From GCA-2712985 sp964515905 (GTDB lineage Bacteria; Pseudomonadota; Alphaproteobacteria; UBA7887), in NCBI GenBank assembly GCA_964515905.1, contig CAZEWK010000095.1:1-64000 (forward strand): a DNA stretch of 64,000 nt, read 5' to 3'. The first letter of the stretch is position 1, and each line of letters starts with the position of its first letter. This document shows positions 1-8,994 of this stretch, in pieces. A program made the translations under genes and the position numbers. The notes under the pieces are model-generated. The model searched no databases. It saw nothing but the letters and a program-made list of their open reading frames with translations, and was not told where the DNA came from.

Positions 1-87
1 AATGTAGAATCTGGGGCTACTCCCGGCCTAAACTAGTGTATTTATCCTGATATTGCCCTATTTCCAGTATGGGCATAGCATCTACGT

Positions 88-477
88 ATGAAATACGTAG
101 TCGTCCTAGTTCTACTTCTTGGTTTCACCGCTCCTGTGCATTCAGGAGAACTGGATGGGAAGGGCTTAGCATGTACACTTGTTGAAAACCCTTTGAATTT
201 TGGACCAAAATATTATCTTTTTGAAAATAGCAAGGTAATCCAGTCTTACGTGGATGATTCAACACCACTAAGGATTAAAAGAGACACCTATCAAGACGAT
301 TATGAAGCCACTGTTGATGCTATTACCTGGAGTAATTCATACACATTGGATAGAAAAACTCTCAAGCTATCAGTTAGCATGGGAATGGAGACCCAATTTT
401 ACTACTGCCAAGTAATGACACACCAAGAGCTTGAATCAATTCTCCAGAAACAGATTGAAGCACTCAAGGAAGAATGA
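88..477 (+). CDS. small secreted protein, function unknown
   Basis: A 129-residue protein that I cannot assign to a named family. Residues 1-20 form a clear Sec signal peptide: one Lys, a Val/Leu-rich core, and a likely cut after the HSG/GEL region. The mature part is soluble, with two Cys (in GLACTL and YYCQV) that could form a disulfide in the periplasm, an aromatic-rich middle, an LDRKTLKLS stretch and a Glu/Lys-rich C-terminal helix. Short proteins with a GKGL-C-L start and an RKTL motif recur in marine proteobacteria; this is from memory and unchecked. It stands alone; the next supported feature is the tRNA about 570 bases downstream. Confidence 0.6.
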   Translation: MKYVVVLVLLLGFTAPVHSGELDGKGLACTLVENPLNFGPKYYLFENSKVIQSYVDDSTPLRIKRDTYQDDYEATVDAITWSNSYTLDRKTLKLSVSMGMETQFYYCQVMTHQELESILQKQIEALKEE

Positions 478-1047
478 AGGTCCTATATATCTTTGTCATA
501 ACTGGGACTTTTTTCCATGATGATGGGTCTGAGTTAGATCATCTCATTCACCTGGCTTTAGCTCTGCATGGACACGGCTCTAGTGATTCTCTATATGGCT
601 TACGGAGGCATTCCTGACGATGGGAACATAATGCCATTTAGATACGATAGGTGAATATATAGGGGTAGTCAGGGCCCAATATAAACTTTTGAATCTCTAG
701 CGTGCTTTGATGCGGTTTAAAGGGCCTTTTAAGAGCACTTTTTGTATTGGGAACGTGTGCAACGGAGCCTGAAAATTTAGGTAAATTTACGTCAGTCCTG
801 ATTATATATATTCATACCAGATGTTTTTTTGGGGTAGAGGTAGGGACAAATGTTGTCTCCTTAATTGAACTTGGAATTGGGGCTCCTGCAGGGAAAGTTC
901 AGGACAATCTTAGGACATTTGTGCGAAAAACTGGCAAATATGGATCGTTCTCTCGTCAGATTCGTGAACGTCTGGTATGTTTCGATAGGAGTTCGAATTG
1001 TTGAATTGACGTGACTAATTGAGAATGTAAGAAGCTAATCCACCTCA
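478..1047. other. 570-base stretch without a supported gene
   Basis: Between the small secreted protein and tRNA-Arg I see no credible coding region. The one open frame (747-1004, plus strand) has a non-ATG start, no clear ribosome binding site, and Cys/Phe-rich composition without domain character. No hairpin followed by a T run was evident. The stretch may carry the tRNA promoter or be a decayed gene. Confidence 0.4.
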
Positions 1048-1124
1048 GCGCCCGTAGCTCAGCTGGATAGAGCACCAGATTCCTAATCTGGGGGTCACAG
1101 GTTCAAATCCTGTCGGGCGCGCCA
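1048..1124 (+). tRNA. tRNA-Arg (anticodon CCT)
   Basis: A complete 77-nt cloverleaf. The 5' acceptor GCGCCCG pairs with CGGGCGC at the 3' side, followed by discriminator G and an encoded CCA (1122-1124). The D arm contains GCTC-AGCTGGATA-GAGC. The anticodon stem CCAGA/TCTGG closes the loop TTCCTAA, giving anticodon CCT, which reads AGG arginine codons. The T arm contains GGTTCAAATCC. No integrase or other mobile gene lies next to it, so there is no sign that it is in use as an attachment site here. Confidence 0.97.
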
Positions 1125-1216
1125 ATTTTTTCTACACCTTCATTTATTAGCTAAACATTGATATGTTTATGCGCTGAAATTAGATTTTTATTTAGTTTCT
1201 GCATTGAGGGATCTAT

Positions 1217-1432
1217 ATGGAATTGATAACGAAATTAATAGTAGAAGTTCCAGAACTCTCCATCGTTCTAGTTGGAGCTGGAGTAGTTGTTTTCCTGTTA
1301 GAAGGCAGAGATAGGGACCCGGTGGGTGAAAAAAAGGTTAAGCCTTCCGTTGCAATTAGTTGCCTAATCGTTGTTATTGTGGGCGTATGTTTTTATGTGT
1401 TGCATTTGTTATTGTCAGGGAAGGCCTCCTAA
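1217..1432 (+). CDS. small two-helix membrane protein, unknown
   Basis: A 71-residue protein with two predicted membrane helices, about residues 13-29 (IVLVGAGVVVFLL) and 44-66 (VAISCLIVVIVGVCFYVL). A charged loop (EGRDRDPVGEKKVK) of about 18 residues separates them, which favours a hairpin with both ends on the same side. A GAGGGA ribosome binding site precedes the ATG at good spacing. I do not recognise the family. It lies downstream of tRNA-Arg and is convergent with the epoxide-hydrolase-like gene. Confidence 0.5.
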   Translation: MELITKLIVEVPELSIVLVGAGVVVFLLEGRDRDPVGEKKVKPSVAISCLIVVIVGVCFYVLHLLLSGKAS

Positions 1433-1452
1433 ATATCAAATTGATTTGAAGG

Positions 1453-2622
1453 CTAAATAGTTTTTAAGAATTTTACCAAGTAGTCGATTACAGGTTTTGG
1501 TTGTTCTTGTTGCACCCAATGTCCTGCATTATGAATCAAGTGACAACTCCGAAAATCTGAAAGGGCCCATTCTTGCATTGTTTCAAATGCCCCAGGTCGC
1601 TGGTATACACCCCAATCATTCTTACCGGCCATAAAACATGAAGGAATGTCTACAGTCTTTCCCACATGAGATAGCAAATCTTTGTCAAATAAACCCATAG
1701 TGGAGCATCTGTACCATTGCAGCCCACCTTGGAATCCGGTCTCGCTGTACATACTGCTGTACACATTTAGTTCTGCTTCTGTGAGCCAGGCGCAGTCTTT
1801 GATTTGTTTGGGCGTTGGCATTTCTGATGCAACAGTTTGGGGCATCGTTCGTTCCATATCCATGACATAATAAGTAGGCAGTTTTGCTAATTCCTCTGCG
1901 GTCCAGGAGCTAAGTGTTGACGGTGTATTTTGCGCCCAATCAGCGCTCTTATGATGGTAATAGGCACGGAGGAAACTGTGTACTCCTTGAGGGCACTTCA
2001 TCATGTCATTATTCGCTTCACGGGTTGCATAATACCATTGGTAGTGTTTTCTGGGGCGCGAGAGTGTCGCCAGGTCTTCGTGAATATTAGCGGCGTCTTG
2101 ATCGGGATTGTTAGAAGTCTCACTGTCGTTAGAGGTACGCACGGGAAAACCGGAAAAGGGTGCGCTCATCAGGCAAAGGCCTCGAAAAATATCGCTCCTT
2201 GTCAGTGCACAGCTGGCGGCTACGGGTGAGCCAAAATCATGGCCAACTACAATTGCTTCTTGGAAATCTAGGGCATGAAGCAGCCCGACTATGTCTTCGA
2301 CTAGGTTATTCATTCGGAACGGCGCCAGGTCGTCCTCAAATTTCGCTGTCCACCCTTTGGTTAGGCCATAACCGCGTTGATCAGGTGCGACGACGTAGTA
2401 CCCTTCATCAGCAATAGAGGGCATAATTTTCCGCCAGCTATAAGCAAGTTCTGGAAACCCATGCAGTAAAATCACACAAGGAGTATTATTATCTCTGGAG
2501 CCCGCCTCCAGTATATGCATTTCAAGGCCATTACCATTTTTTAACATGCGAGAGGAGATCCCAATAGAATGAGTTTCTTGCTTAAGGATCTGTAAGGGCG
2601 TCATTCCTGATGGGCCCTCCAC
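1453..2622 (-). CDS. alpha/beta hydrolase, soluble epoxide hydrolase type
   Basis: A 389-residue alpha/beta-hydrolase. It has the oxyanion motif HGFPE (about 54-58), nucleophile Asp129 in VVGHDFGS, and catalytic His near 368 in NAGHWVQ. An Asp nucleophile with an HGxP motif is typical of epoxide hydrolases and related dehalogenases. HGFPE without the Asn/Trp halide site of dehalogenases favours epoxide hydrolysis to a diol. A cap domain of about 150 residues rich in Tyr/Trp lies between the nucleophile and the His, where epoxide hydrolases carry their ring-opening tyrosines. No signal peptide, so cytosolic. The natural substrate cannot be read from the sequence. Confidence 0.85.
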   Translation of the reverse strand: MEGPSGMTPLQILKQETHSIGISSRMLKNGNGLEMHILEAGSRDNNTPCVILLHGFPELAYSWRKIMPSIADEGYYVVAPDQRGYGLTKGWTAKFEDDLAPFRMNNLVEDIVGLLHALDFQEAIVVGHDFGSPVAASCALTRSDIFRGLCLMSAPFSGFPVRTSNDSETSNNPDQDAANIHEDLATLSRPRKHYQWYYATREANNDMMKCPQGVHSFLRAYYHHKSADWAQNTPSTLSSWTAEELAKLPTYYVMDMERTMPQTVASEMPTPKQIKDCAWLTEAELNVYSSMYSETGFQGGLQWYRCSTMGLFDKDLLSHVGKTVDIPSCFMAGKNDWGVYQRPGAFETMQEWALSDFRSCHLIHNAGHWVQQEQPKPVIDYLVKFLKTI

Positions 2623-2812
2623 CTTGTCCAGATGAGGATATTGGTAGGAAATAGGTTGCCTCCTAAAATGTTTTGAAAGAAAAGGTCACTTTGTTTGATC
2701 TTCGTTTATTTTTTTGAGAATCCGAAATTCGTTTAATCCAGTGACACATTAATTTAGTATCTAAACTCGCTTTAAGAAATTATTAAATATAGTGGATGAT
2801 CACTTTGATGTT

Positions 2813-3337
2813 ATGACAAAACTATTGCTACTTCGTCATGGAAAATCAAGTTGGCAGCGTCCCTTTATAAACGATATTGATCGTCCGTTAAACAGGAGGG
2901 GACATTGTGCAAGTAAGAAAATAGCAAAATATATATACGAATTAGGTTTTTTACCCGATTTTATCTTGTGTTCCCCCGCTCGGCGCACACGCGAAACGTT
3001 AGGCCACGTTACACCTGCTTTTGCCCACGAGTATCGAATTTTGCTCGAACCAAAACTTTATTCTGGAGGTGCAATAGAATTATTGGACTGTCTTCTATCC
3101 ATTGGCGACGGTTGCAATTCAGCAATGTTGATTGGGCACAATCCAGGAATAAGTGAACTTTCAAATTTAATTCTAAATACTGGTCCGAGAGATCAAGTAC
3201 ACTCTATAAAGCGGAAATTTCCAACCGGAGGCTTAGCGGTTTTTAATTTCAATGTGCCTTGGTCAGACCTTGGCCCCGCCAGTGCAGATCTCCAACAGTT
3301 TGTTTTACCAAAAAGTCTTAAATCAAATGACTCATAA
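2813..3337 (+). CDS. SixA-like phosphohistidine phosphatase
   Basis: A histidine-phosphatase-superfamily protein of about 174 residues. The phosphate-binding signature LLRHGKS lies at the N-terminus and the second catalytic histidine in LIGHNPGI near residue 115; a further conserved arginine lies in the SPARRTRET segment. The size and the RHGKS variant fit the SixA branch, small phosphatases that act on phosphohistidine, rather than phosphoglycerate mutases. I start at ATG 2813, which puts RHG at the usual distance; an in-frame GTG at 2792 would add seven residues. It overlaps nothing and is convergent with the oxidoreductase that ends 11 bases downstream. Confidence 0.8.
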   Translation: MTKLLLLRHGKSSWQRPFINDIDRPLNRRGHCASKKIAKYIYELGFLPDFILCSPARRTRETLGHVTPAFAHEYRILLEPKLYSGGAIELLDCLLSIGDGCNSAMLIGHNPGISELSNLILNTGPRDQVHSIKRKFPTGGLAVFNFNVPWSDLGPASADLQQFVLPKSLKSNDS

Positions 3338-3348
3338 AGTTTTTGGTG

Positions 3349-4545
3349 CTAATCAATTCCACTACTTAATATCGGTATTCTAACTTCAGCTCCCTTTTTT
3401 TCGGCCGAAAGGTATCCGGCATAAATTGTTGTGATTGCGTCAGCCGCAAGGCTAATGCCCGACTGCACAGTGCCTCCATGGGCGACTACATGATAAAACT
3501 CCTCAATTTCTTGCGGAAAACCGTTACTGTGATCTTCGTCTGGTGAAGGGTTGGTCCATCCTTGTTTGGTACCAATTTTTTCAACCACATAGATGTCATC
3601 GAATGCTGCATCCATAGGATTATATGTTTCCATTTGATTGTTCGGATTAATTTTGCAGGTAGTGCGATGATTGTTAGCAACTATTTCCAACCAATTATGA
3701 ATTCCTCCCATTATGATTTCAGAAGAAAAAATATCACAAACTGATCCGTCCTCAAATACAACATGCATAAGTGAAAGGTCTTCGACATCACGATAATTAG
3801 TCCTTAAGTGCCCAAGATCAATGTAACTTGGCATTTGCGTAATATTATGGATCCTAGCACTGACCGTTTTGGGTTGAATAGGAACTCCAGTTCGGTTGTA
3901 TCCTTCGACTCGTTTCAGGTATAAGGCTGCAGTCAATGGATGACAGCCTTTTCCTATCATCGAACCTCCCCCTGCTAGGCTCCAGTCCCCATATGCAGCC
4001 GAGTGTGATCCAGAGTGTGCTTCTTCACCATGCATCCACAAAATCTGAGCGTCTGTCTTTTTTATTATTTCCCGCTCCTTCTGAATTGCTGGTGAATAGA
4101 CCCAATTCTCTGCATAAAATAACTTGGCATCAGAGTTTTTTTCAGCTGTTCGCATCCTATCAATACTAGCAACAGCCATATCTAGTGACAGTTGTTTTGA
4201 GGCATCTAGTCCATTGAAATTGGCGCTTCCATCTCCAAAATATCCAGTCATCGGTTTTTCTACTATTACGTGAGTACCGTTTTGCAAAGCCGATATCGCT
4301 ATTGTTTCATGTGTGGCTGGTGGGGAGCATATGTGGACCACATCGGCATCATCAATCAGTGAGTCTAAATCATTCCAACGTTTAATTTTCCGGTTGTTTG
4401 CAAAGGCTTTTGCGTGAGTTTGGTTCGGAGAGTAGACACCCAGTAATTCACTTCTTACGCCATAAACTCTTTGAATTGCGTTGAAATGAAAGGCTGCTGC
4501 GAAGCCAGAACCAATTATACCAGAACGGACGGTCGGTTTTTCCAC
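3349..4545 (-). CDS. Gfo/Idh/MocA family NAD(P)-dependent oxidoreductase
   Basis: A 398-residue dehydrogenase of the Gfo/Idh/MocA family, which oxidises or reduces sugars, inositols and similar polyols. The Rossmann motif is near the start (GIIGSGFAAAFH) and the family EKP signature is present (VIVEKPMTGY, about residue 95). The C-terminal alpha/beta domain includes a GKGCHPL segment with the His/Asp-type catalytic region. The length is typical. The specific substrate cannot be deduced, and the neighbours (PDZ protein, phosphatase) give no clue. It precedes no co-directional partner and is probably transcribed alone or after the PDZ gene, whose stop lies about 50 bases upstream. Confidence 0.85.
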   Translation of the reverse strand: MEKPTVRSGIIGSGFAAAFHFNAIQRVYGVRSELLGVYSPNQTHAKAFANNRKIKRWNDLDSLIDDADVVHICSPPATHETIAISALQNGTHVIVEKPMTGYFGDGSANFNGLDASKQLSLDMAVASIDRMRTAEKNSDAKLFYAENWVYSPAIQKEREIIKKTDAQILWMHGEEAHSGSHSAAYGDWSLAGGGSMIGKGCHPLTAALYLKRVEGYNRTGVPIQPKTVSARIHNITQMPSYIDLGHLRTNYRDVEDLSLMHVVFEDGSVCDIFSSEIIMGGIHNWLEIVANNHRTTCKINPNNQMETYNPMDAAFDDIYVVEKIGTKQGWTNPSPDEDHSNGFPQEIEEFYHVVAHGGTVQSGISLAADAITTIYAGYLSAEKKGAEVRIPILSSGID

Positions 4546-4596
4546 TTGTAGGCCTGTAAGTTGTTAAAATATTAATTTTTGATGAAAGCGGCGAAG

Positions 4597-5628
4597 TTAT
4601 TCTCTCGGAGTAACAAAATAATCATATCGGTTTCCTGATTTTACGGTTATTTCAACCCCAACGGTGTCTCGCATTACTGTAAGCGGTATAATAGTTCCTG
4701 CTTCTCCTAACCCCCAAATTTTTTGGTACATGTGGGCAAGATTGTTAATGGGTTCTCCATCAACCCGCAAAATAACGTCTTCCAGTTCTAGCCCAGAACG
4801 TTGGGCGGGCCCTCCAGGCGTTACGTGTACGATGGCTAGACCTGTCTGTGTCTCAGCAGTGAACATACCCAACCATGGTCGGACTGGTTTTGCCGAGCGG
4901 CCAGTCTCAACGAGAGCACCAAGAATGGGTTTTAAAAGTTCGACTGGAATAAACATATTACCCTGTTCGAGTTCTGGAATTCTTCCCGCATCTTCAACTA
5001 ATAGGGAGCCTATGCCATAAAGCAAGCCATCTGACCCTACTAATGGGGTTCCGCTCCAATTTGGATGAGCAGGTGTCGTAAAGATAGCGTTTCCAATGAA
5101 ATATTCCCAGTATCCGGCAAATTCTCGTCTGTCGCTTACTTTAACTTCAATCCAATGGTTTTTGCCCCCATTTGCTGCCGCAATCATTTCAGTGCCTGGT
5201 TTTAAGAGTGTTGAGTCACCGAAACTAATAGGTGTTAGGCCGAGGGGATTTCGGGCACGTGCAAGCCCAAACCCAGATTCAAAATCATATGCCACATAAT
5301 CGGCATCATCCCATTGTCCTTCCTTTGTCATTACCTGAATAGTTCGAGATTCGAGTAATAAATAGCCGACCGTTAGTATTAATCCGTCAGAACTAATTAC
5401 GGCAGCATTCCCCTCACGCTCTAGACCAAGATAAGGTGCTGTATGTGCTTCAGAGGGAATTTTTGTTCGAACAGAAGTTGTGAACTCGGAAGTTAGTTTC
5501 CCGGATAAGTGGTCCAAATTTCCTGTGGATGATGATATCGGAATATCTGAGTATAGGCGCGACGCAAATATTTTGGGGGTGCTGTGCCCGTTGAGCTTTC
5601 CCCCATTTTTGTTTTCGTTGTCTGCCAC
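4597..5628 (-). CDS. trypsin-like/PDZ protein with degenerate catalytic triad
   Basis: A 343-residue protein with the architecture of DegP/HtrA proteins: a trypsin-like double barrel (about 62-235) and one PDZ domain (about 245-335, with GGPAQRSGLELEDVILRVDG). Comparison by eye with DegP shows the serine region kept as NWSGTPLV (Ser192). The histidine segment reads LTVGYLLL, with Tyr89 where DegP has His, and the Asp segment reads ESGFGLA, with Gly where Asp is expected. It is therefore probably a pseudo-protease acting as a binding or chaperone module. No signal peptide or membrane helix is visible at the N-terminus, unlike periplasmic HtrA proteins, so its location is uncertain. Confidence 0.75.
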   Translation of the reverse strand: MADNENKNGGKLNGHSTPKIFASRLYSDIPISSSTGNLDHLSGKLTSEFTTSVRTKIPSEAHTAPYLGLEREGNAAVISSDGLILTVGYLLLESRTIQVMTKEGQWDDADYVAYDFESGFGLARARNPLGLTPISFGDSTLLKPGTEMIAAANGGKNHWIEVKVSDRREFAGYWEYFIGNAIFTTPAHPNWSGTPLVGSDGLLYGIGSLLVEDAGRIPELEQGNMFIPVELLKPILGALVETGRSAKPVRPWLGMFTAETQTGLAIVHVTPGGPAQRSGLELEDVILRVDGEPINNLAHMYQKIWGLGEAGTIIPLTVMRDTVGVEITVKSGNRYDYFVTPRE

Positions 5629-5751
5629 TGGTTAGTTCCATCCCTGAAGAGAAAACCTAAGTAGTAATGAGTCTCTGCTTCATCAGAAACTATTCCTTGC
5701 GTCTGCTTAGTTCAAGCATCACTCTATCCCCTCAAAATCATATTCATTAGC

Positions 5752-7188
5752 TTAGTGACCTAGACGAAAATTCAATCTCAATTCTCGCCATTGTTCATAT
5801 TTCGCCAGAGGAAGGCCACGCAGAACTTTAGTCTTACGCACAGCACGGTAGGCACTTTCAACCAAGGCCTGATACTTTATATCAGTATTGGTTCGTGTCC
5901 CTTTAAATTGGATGTTATGAATCTCTCCTGTTTCACCTACGAAGACGTGCAGAAGTACTGGCTGTAATTCCATGCTTTCGGTATTGGGGGGGGGATGCCA
6001 GTTGGTCACTATTTGTGAGTGTATCAACTGACTGTATTTGCCATCGAGCGTTGGGTCTTGAGTTTTAACTGACATATAATTAGCTGTTGGCAGTTTGTCG
6101 TTTTTGTCTTCTCTACTAATTGGGACTATTTTTCTTTGCTGGTCCTCAATTTCTTCGATTCTCTGCATAATCCAAACAAATCGATCAACAGCAGATTCTT
6201 CTGTCGGTGCTGTAACAAAAGAGGGGGCGTCGTGAGTTGTTGGAATCGTCAATGGTTTAGTTTGGCTATGGCTTGTCGGTTCCGACGAGTTTGGCGCTGG
6301 GTGAATCGTTGTTCCTTTCAAGGGTATGGGTATTGAAATTGTTGATAAAAGACCTTGGTTTGTTGCAGCGATAGAGATCATATGGAGGTTCTTTATGGAA
6401 ACGGGTGCCGGTATTACGGTTAGCTTTTTAAGGCCCGATTGCTTCTTTGGTCGCCAAACTTTTAGAATTTCGTTATTTGTGATCCACTCTTGCATTCTTG
6501 GAGAAGAAACCAAAGTACCTTGACCGACTAACGAACTCTCAATGCTGACGTCAATTGGCTGAGGTTTTGAGACAGTTCGATATGCGATGAAATTATTGCG
6601 TTTTAAAGAGTTCTGATGCACCGAATTTTCTAGGCCTCCGTCCATGCCGGGAAGCGGTGGAATGCCCATGTAGCTGGTCTTCTGCAATTCCGTGGGTGGG
6701 GTTGGACTTTGAGTTATATTAATAGTTCCGGCCCCCGTTCCTGTTAAATCGGGAAATGGCGTCAGAGTAATTAAAGTCATAACTTGATCAGGAGTGGCTA
6801 TTTTTTCAACTTTTGTAGCTGGAAACGTCACTATGGATTCTTTGGAAAGCTCTAGAATATCAGCCGGGACCTTTCCTTCGACTAGGCTCGATGCCGGTGA
6901 TACATGATGGAATATCTTTGGTGAAGAATTGGATTTGACCGTGGTGAATGTAGGTTCAATCATCGGTGTCTGACTACTATTTGTCGAAGGCAAAAGGTTT
7001 ATATAGATTACCTCCGCAGCAGAAATAGAATCGGACAAAACTTCAATTTTTATCCAATACAGCAATGGCATGAGAAGCATGACTGCTAGTAAAGCCGCGA
7101 TATTTAGGTGACATACAGTTACCGAACTCATCAGTTTATCACGGTGGCTAGGGATATGTTGAGGCATGTTGAGTTTTAAATTAAACAA
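5752..7188 (-). CDS. TonB/TolA-like envelope protein
   Basis: A 478-residue protein with an uncleaved N-terminal membrane anchor (about 24-47), a long low-complexity Ser/Thr/Pro-rich periplasmic linker (about 60-380), and a C-terminal module (about 390-478). The module resembles the TonB/TolA C-terminal fold: a SQIVTNWHPPP start, a LHVFVGETGEIHNIQF strand pair and a helix with YRAVRKT. Such proteins span the periplasm and couple inner-membrane energy to the outer membrane or stabilise the envelope. No exbB/exbD or tolQ/tolR lies nearby, so its motor partner, if any, is elsewhere. The linker is unusually long for TonB. Confidence 0.6.
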   Translation of the reverse strand: MFNLKLNMPQHIPSHRDKLMSSVTVCHLNIAALLAVMLLMPLLYWIKIEVLSDSISAAEVIYINLLPSTNSSQTPMIEPTFTTVKSNSSPKIFHHVSPASSLVEGKVPADILELSKESIVTFPATKVEKIATPDQVMTLITLTPFPDLTGTGAGTINITQSPTPPTELQKTSYMGIPPLPGMDGGLENSVHQNSLKRNNFIAYRTVSKPQPIDVSIESSLVGQGTLVSSPRMQEWITNNEILKVWRPKKQSGLKKLTVIPAPVSIKNLHMISIAATNQGLLSTISIPIPLKGTTIHPAPNSSEPTSHSQTKPLTIPTTHDAPSFVTAPTEESAVDRFVWIMQRIEEIEDQQRKIVPISREDKNDKLPTANYMSVKTQDPTLDGKYSQLIHSQIVTNWHPPPNTESMELQPVLLHVFVGETGEIHNIQFKGTRTNTDIKYQALVESAYRAVRKTKVLRGLPLAKYEQWRELRLNFRLGH

Positions 7189-7317
7189 TTTTTTGATTTT
7201 AAGACATTACTTACATTAATTGATTTCTCTTCTGGCACCATCGATCGGTGCTTAAAAGTACTATAAGTAATGTAACTAACGGATTTTAAATAAAAAATAA
7301 TGTTTTCCTTCTTTGCC

Positions 7318-8922
7318 CTATGTGTCCTTATTTGTATTATTCCGAATTGAACTTGGGTGATGGTTCGTATGGCGTGTGTGCTTCACCCGACCAGTGTTAG
7401 AAAAGAATGGCAGTAAAAATAATGTTAGACCCGAGAGGACAGCTGTACCTATTGTTACGTCGTTAAACGCCATGATCATTGCTTGGCGCGTTGCCATCTC
7501 TACCAGAAGTGTTATTCCTGCTTGGTCGGATGTTGGAGAATCACCATACCGTTTTTGAAATAGTTCTGACAGTCTTGGTATCGTTTCGACAACAGACGGT
7601 TGATCAAAGGAAACGGAATCCGCAATCTCCGAATAGTGTCGCATAGTGTTGTTTTCTAGCGCATTACTTCCAACCGCAATTGCTACAGCCGCTCCAAGCC
7701 GCATAACCAAATTAAATAAAGCACTCGCGTTCTTTACTTGGTCTGTTGGAATAGATCCAAGCGCCAAAGTGACTACTGAAAGCCAACAGCATTGAGAGGC
7801 TAACCCCCGGATTACTTGGGGTAGAACTAGATCAGTGAATCCCTGTTCCCCTGTTAATTGTCCTTGTAGCCAAGTTCCAATAGCCATACCGGAAAAACCG
7901 ATTAGAGCCACCCAGCGTATATGCAGGATCCGCATAAGTAGGCCTGCTATAGGGGTTGAAAGGACCATTGAAATCCCCAGGACTACTACGATGGTACCAA
8001 TTTCTAAAGTATCTATTGCTCGCACCTCGGCAAGATAAAGAGGTAAAAGAAACAGAGGGACGTATAAAATTGCTCCAAAGACGAAAGCGTAAAAACAACC
8101 TACCGAAAAACTTCGATGTAAGAATGCTCCCAAGTCTACAACAGGAAATTGGCAAGTTAATTCTCTCCAAAAAAACAAGTAAGCCGACACACCTGCAATA
8201 ACACTAAGGAACACTATCAAATTCGACTCATACCAACCTTGTCTACGTCCTTCTTCTAGAACAACCAGGAGGCATAGTAGTGAGGTGGCAGCTAGGCTGA
8301 TCCCAATAAAATCGATATTCCGAGATAAAGTAAATTGAGCCTTGTCAATTTTGATTAGTAAAGCGGAGGCGATCATGAGTATAAAACCGGATGGTACACT
8401 GATCCAAAACATCCATTGCCAAGATAAAACATCTGTTATCCAGCCCCCAAGAATTGGGCCGGCAGCAGAAGAAGTTACCATGCAAAATGAAATAATAGTC
8501 ATAACAGTGGTGTGTCGGTGTTGAGGGAAAATAGTATAAACTGCTGCAAAAACGAGCGGCATTAAAGCTCCAGCGCTGAATCCTTGAAGTGCGCGAAAGC
8601 AAATCATACTCTCAATACTCCAGGCATTTGCGCAGCCCAGGCTCGCTAGGCTGAAAAAAGCTAGGCAAACAGTATACAACCATCTTGTTGAAACCATTCG
8701 TGACAACCAACCCGATAGTGGTATCATTATCACTTCTGCAATTAATGCAGATGTGAGCACCCAACTTATCTGGTCTGGGCTGGCGGCGAGTCCTCCTTGG
8801 ATTTCTTTAAACGAACTATTCACAATTTGTATGTTTGTTAACCCTAGGTAGGTCGCTAAACACATTATCCCGAACGCGATGATGTCACGAGTGGATGGGG
8901 TGGCATGCGTACTGACGTTCAT
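7318..8922 (-). CDS. MFS transporter, DHA2 (EmrB/QacA) family
   Basis: A 534-residue polytopic protein with about 14 hydrophobic helices, the DHA2 pattern. Recognisable segments are the motif-A-like GWLSRMVSTRWLY loop after helix 2, the ALQGFSAGALMPL segment of helix 4 and the motif-C-like SAAGPILGGWITD of helix 5. Family members are proton-driven exporters of drugs, bile salts or other hydrophobic compounds at the inner membrane. No EmrA-type membrane-fusion partner lies next to it, so it probably works alone or with an unlinked partner. The C-terminal tail is His/Asn/Thr-rich and poorly conserved. Confidence 0.88.
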   Translation of the reverse strand: MNVSTHATPSTRDIIAFGIMCLATYLGLTNIQIVNSSFKEIQGGLAASPDQISWVLTSALIAEVIMIPLSGWLSRMVSTRWLYTVCLAFFSLASLGCANAWSIESMICFRALQGFSAGALMPLVFAAVYTIFPQHRHTTVMTIISFCMVTSSAAGPILGGWITDVLSWQWMFWISVPSGFILMIASALLIKIDKAQFTLSRNIDFIGISLAATSLLCLLVVLEEGRRQGWYESNLIVFLSVIAGVSAYLFFWRELTCQFPVVDLGAFLHRSFSVGCFYAFVFGAILYVPLFLLPLYLAEVRAIDTLEIGTIVVVLGISMVLSTPIAGLLMRILHIRWVALIGFSGMAIGTWLQGQLTGEQGFTDLVLPQVIRGLASQCCWLSVVTLALGSIPTDQVKNASALFNLVMRLGAAVAIAVGSNALENNTMRHYSEIADSVSFDQPSVVETIPRLSELFQKRYGDSPTSDQAGITLLVEMATRQAMIMAFNDVTIGTAVLSGLTLFLLPFFSNTGRVKHTRHTNHHPSSIRNNTNKDT

Positions 8923-8994
8923 GTCACTACTTTAATAAGTGGGGATAAGCACATTAAATTGCAGTTCAAGATAACAAAAATTTGTGACGCTGGC

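Noticed and set aside
747..1004. 85-residue open frame before tRNA-Arg
   Set aside because: Non-ATG start, no ribosome binding site, no domain-like features and odd Cys/Phe composition; treated as non-coding.
1048..1124. tRNA-Arg as an integration site for a genomic island
   Set aside because: No integrase, no direct repeat of the tRNA 3' end seen, and no mobile genes nearby.
4597..5628. Active DegP/HtrA protease
   Set aside because: His and Asp of the triad are not found at the expected positions and there is no signal peptide.
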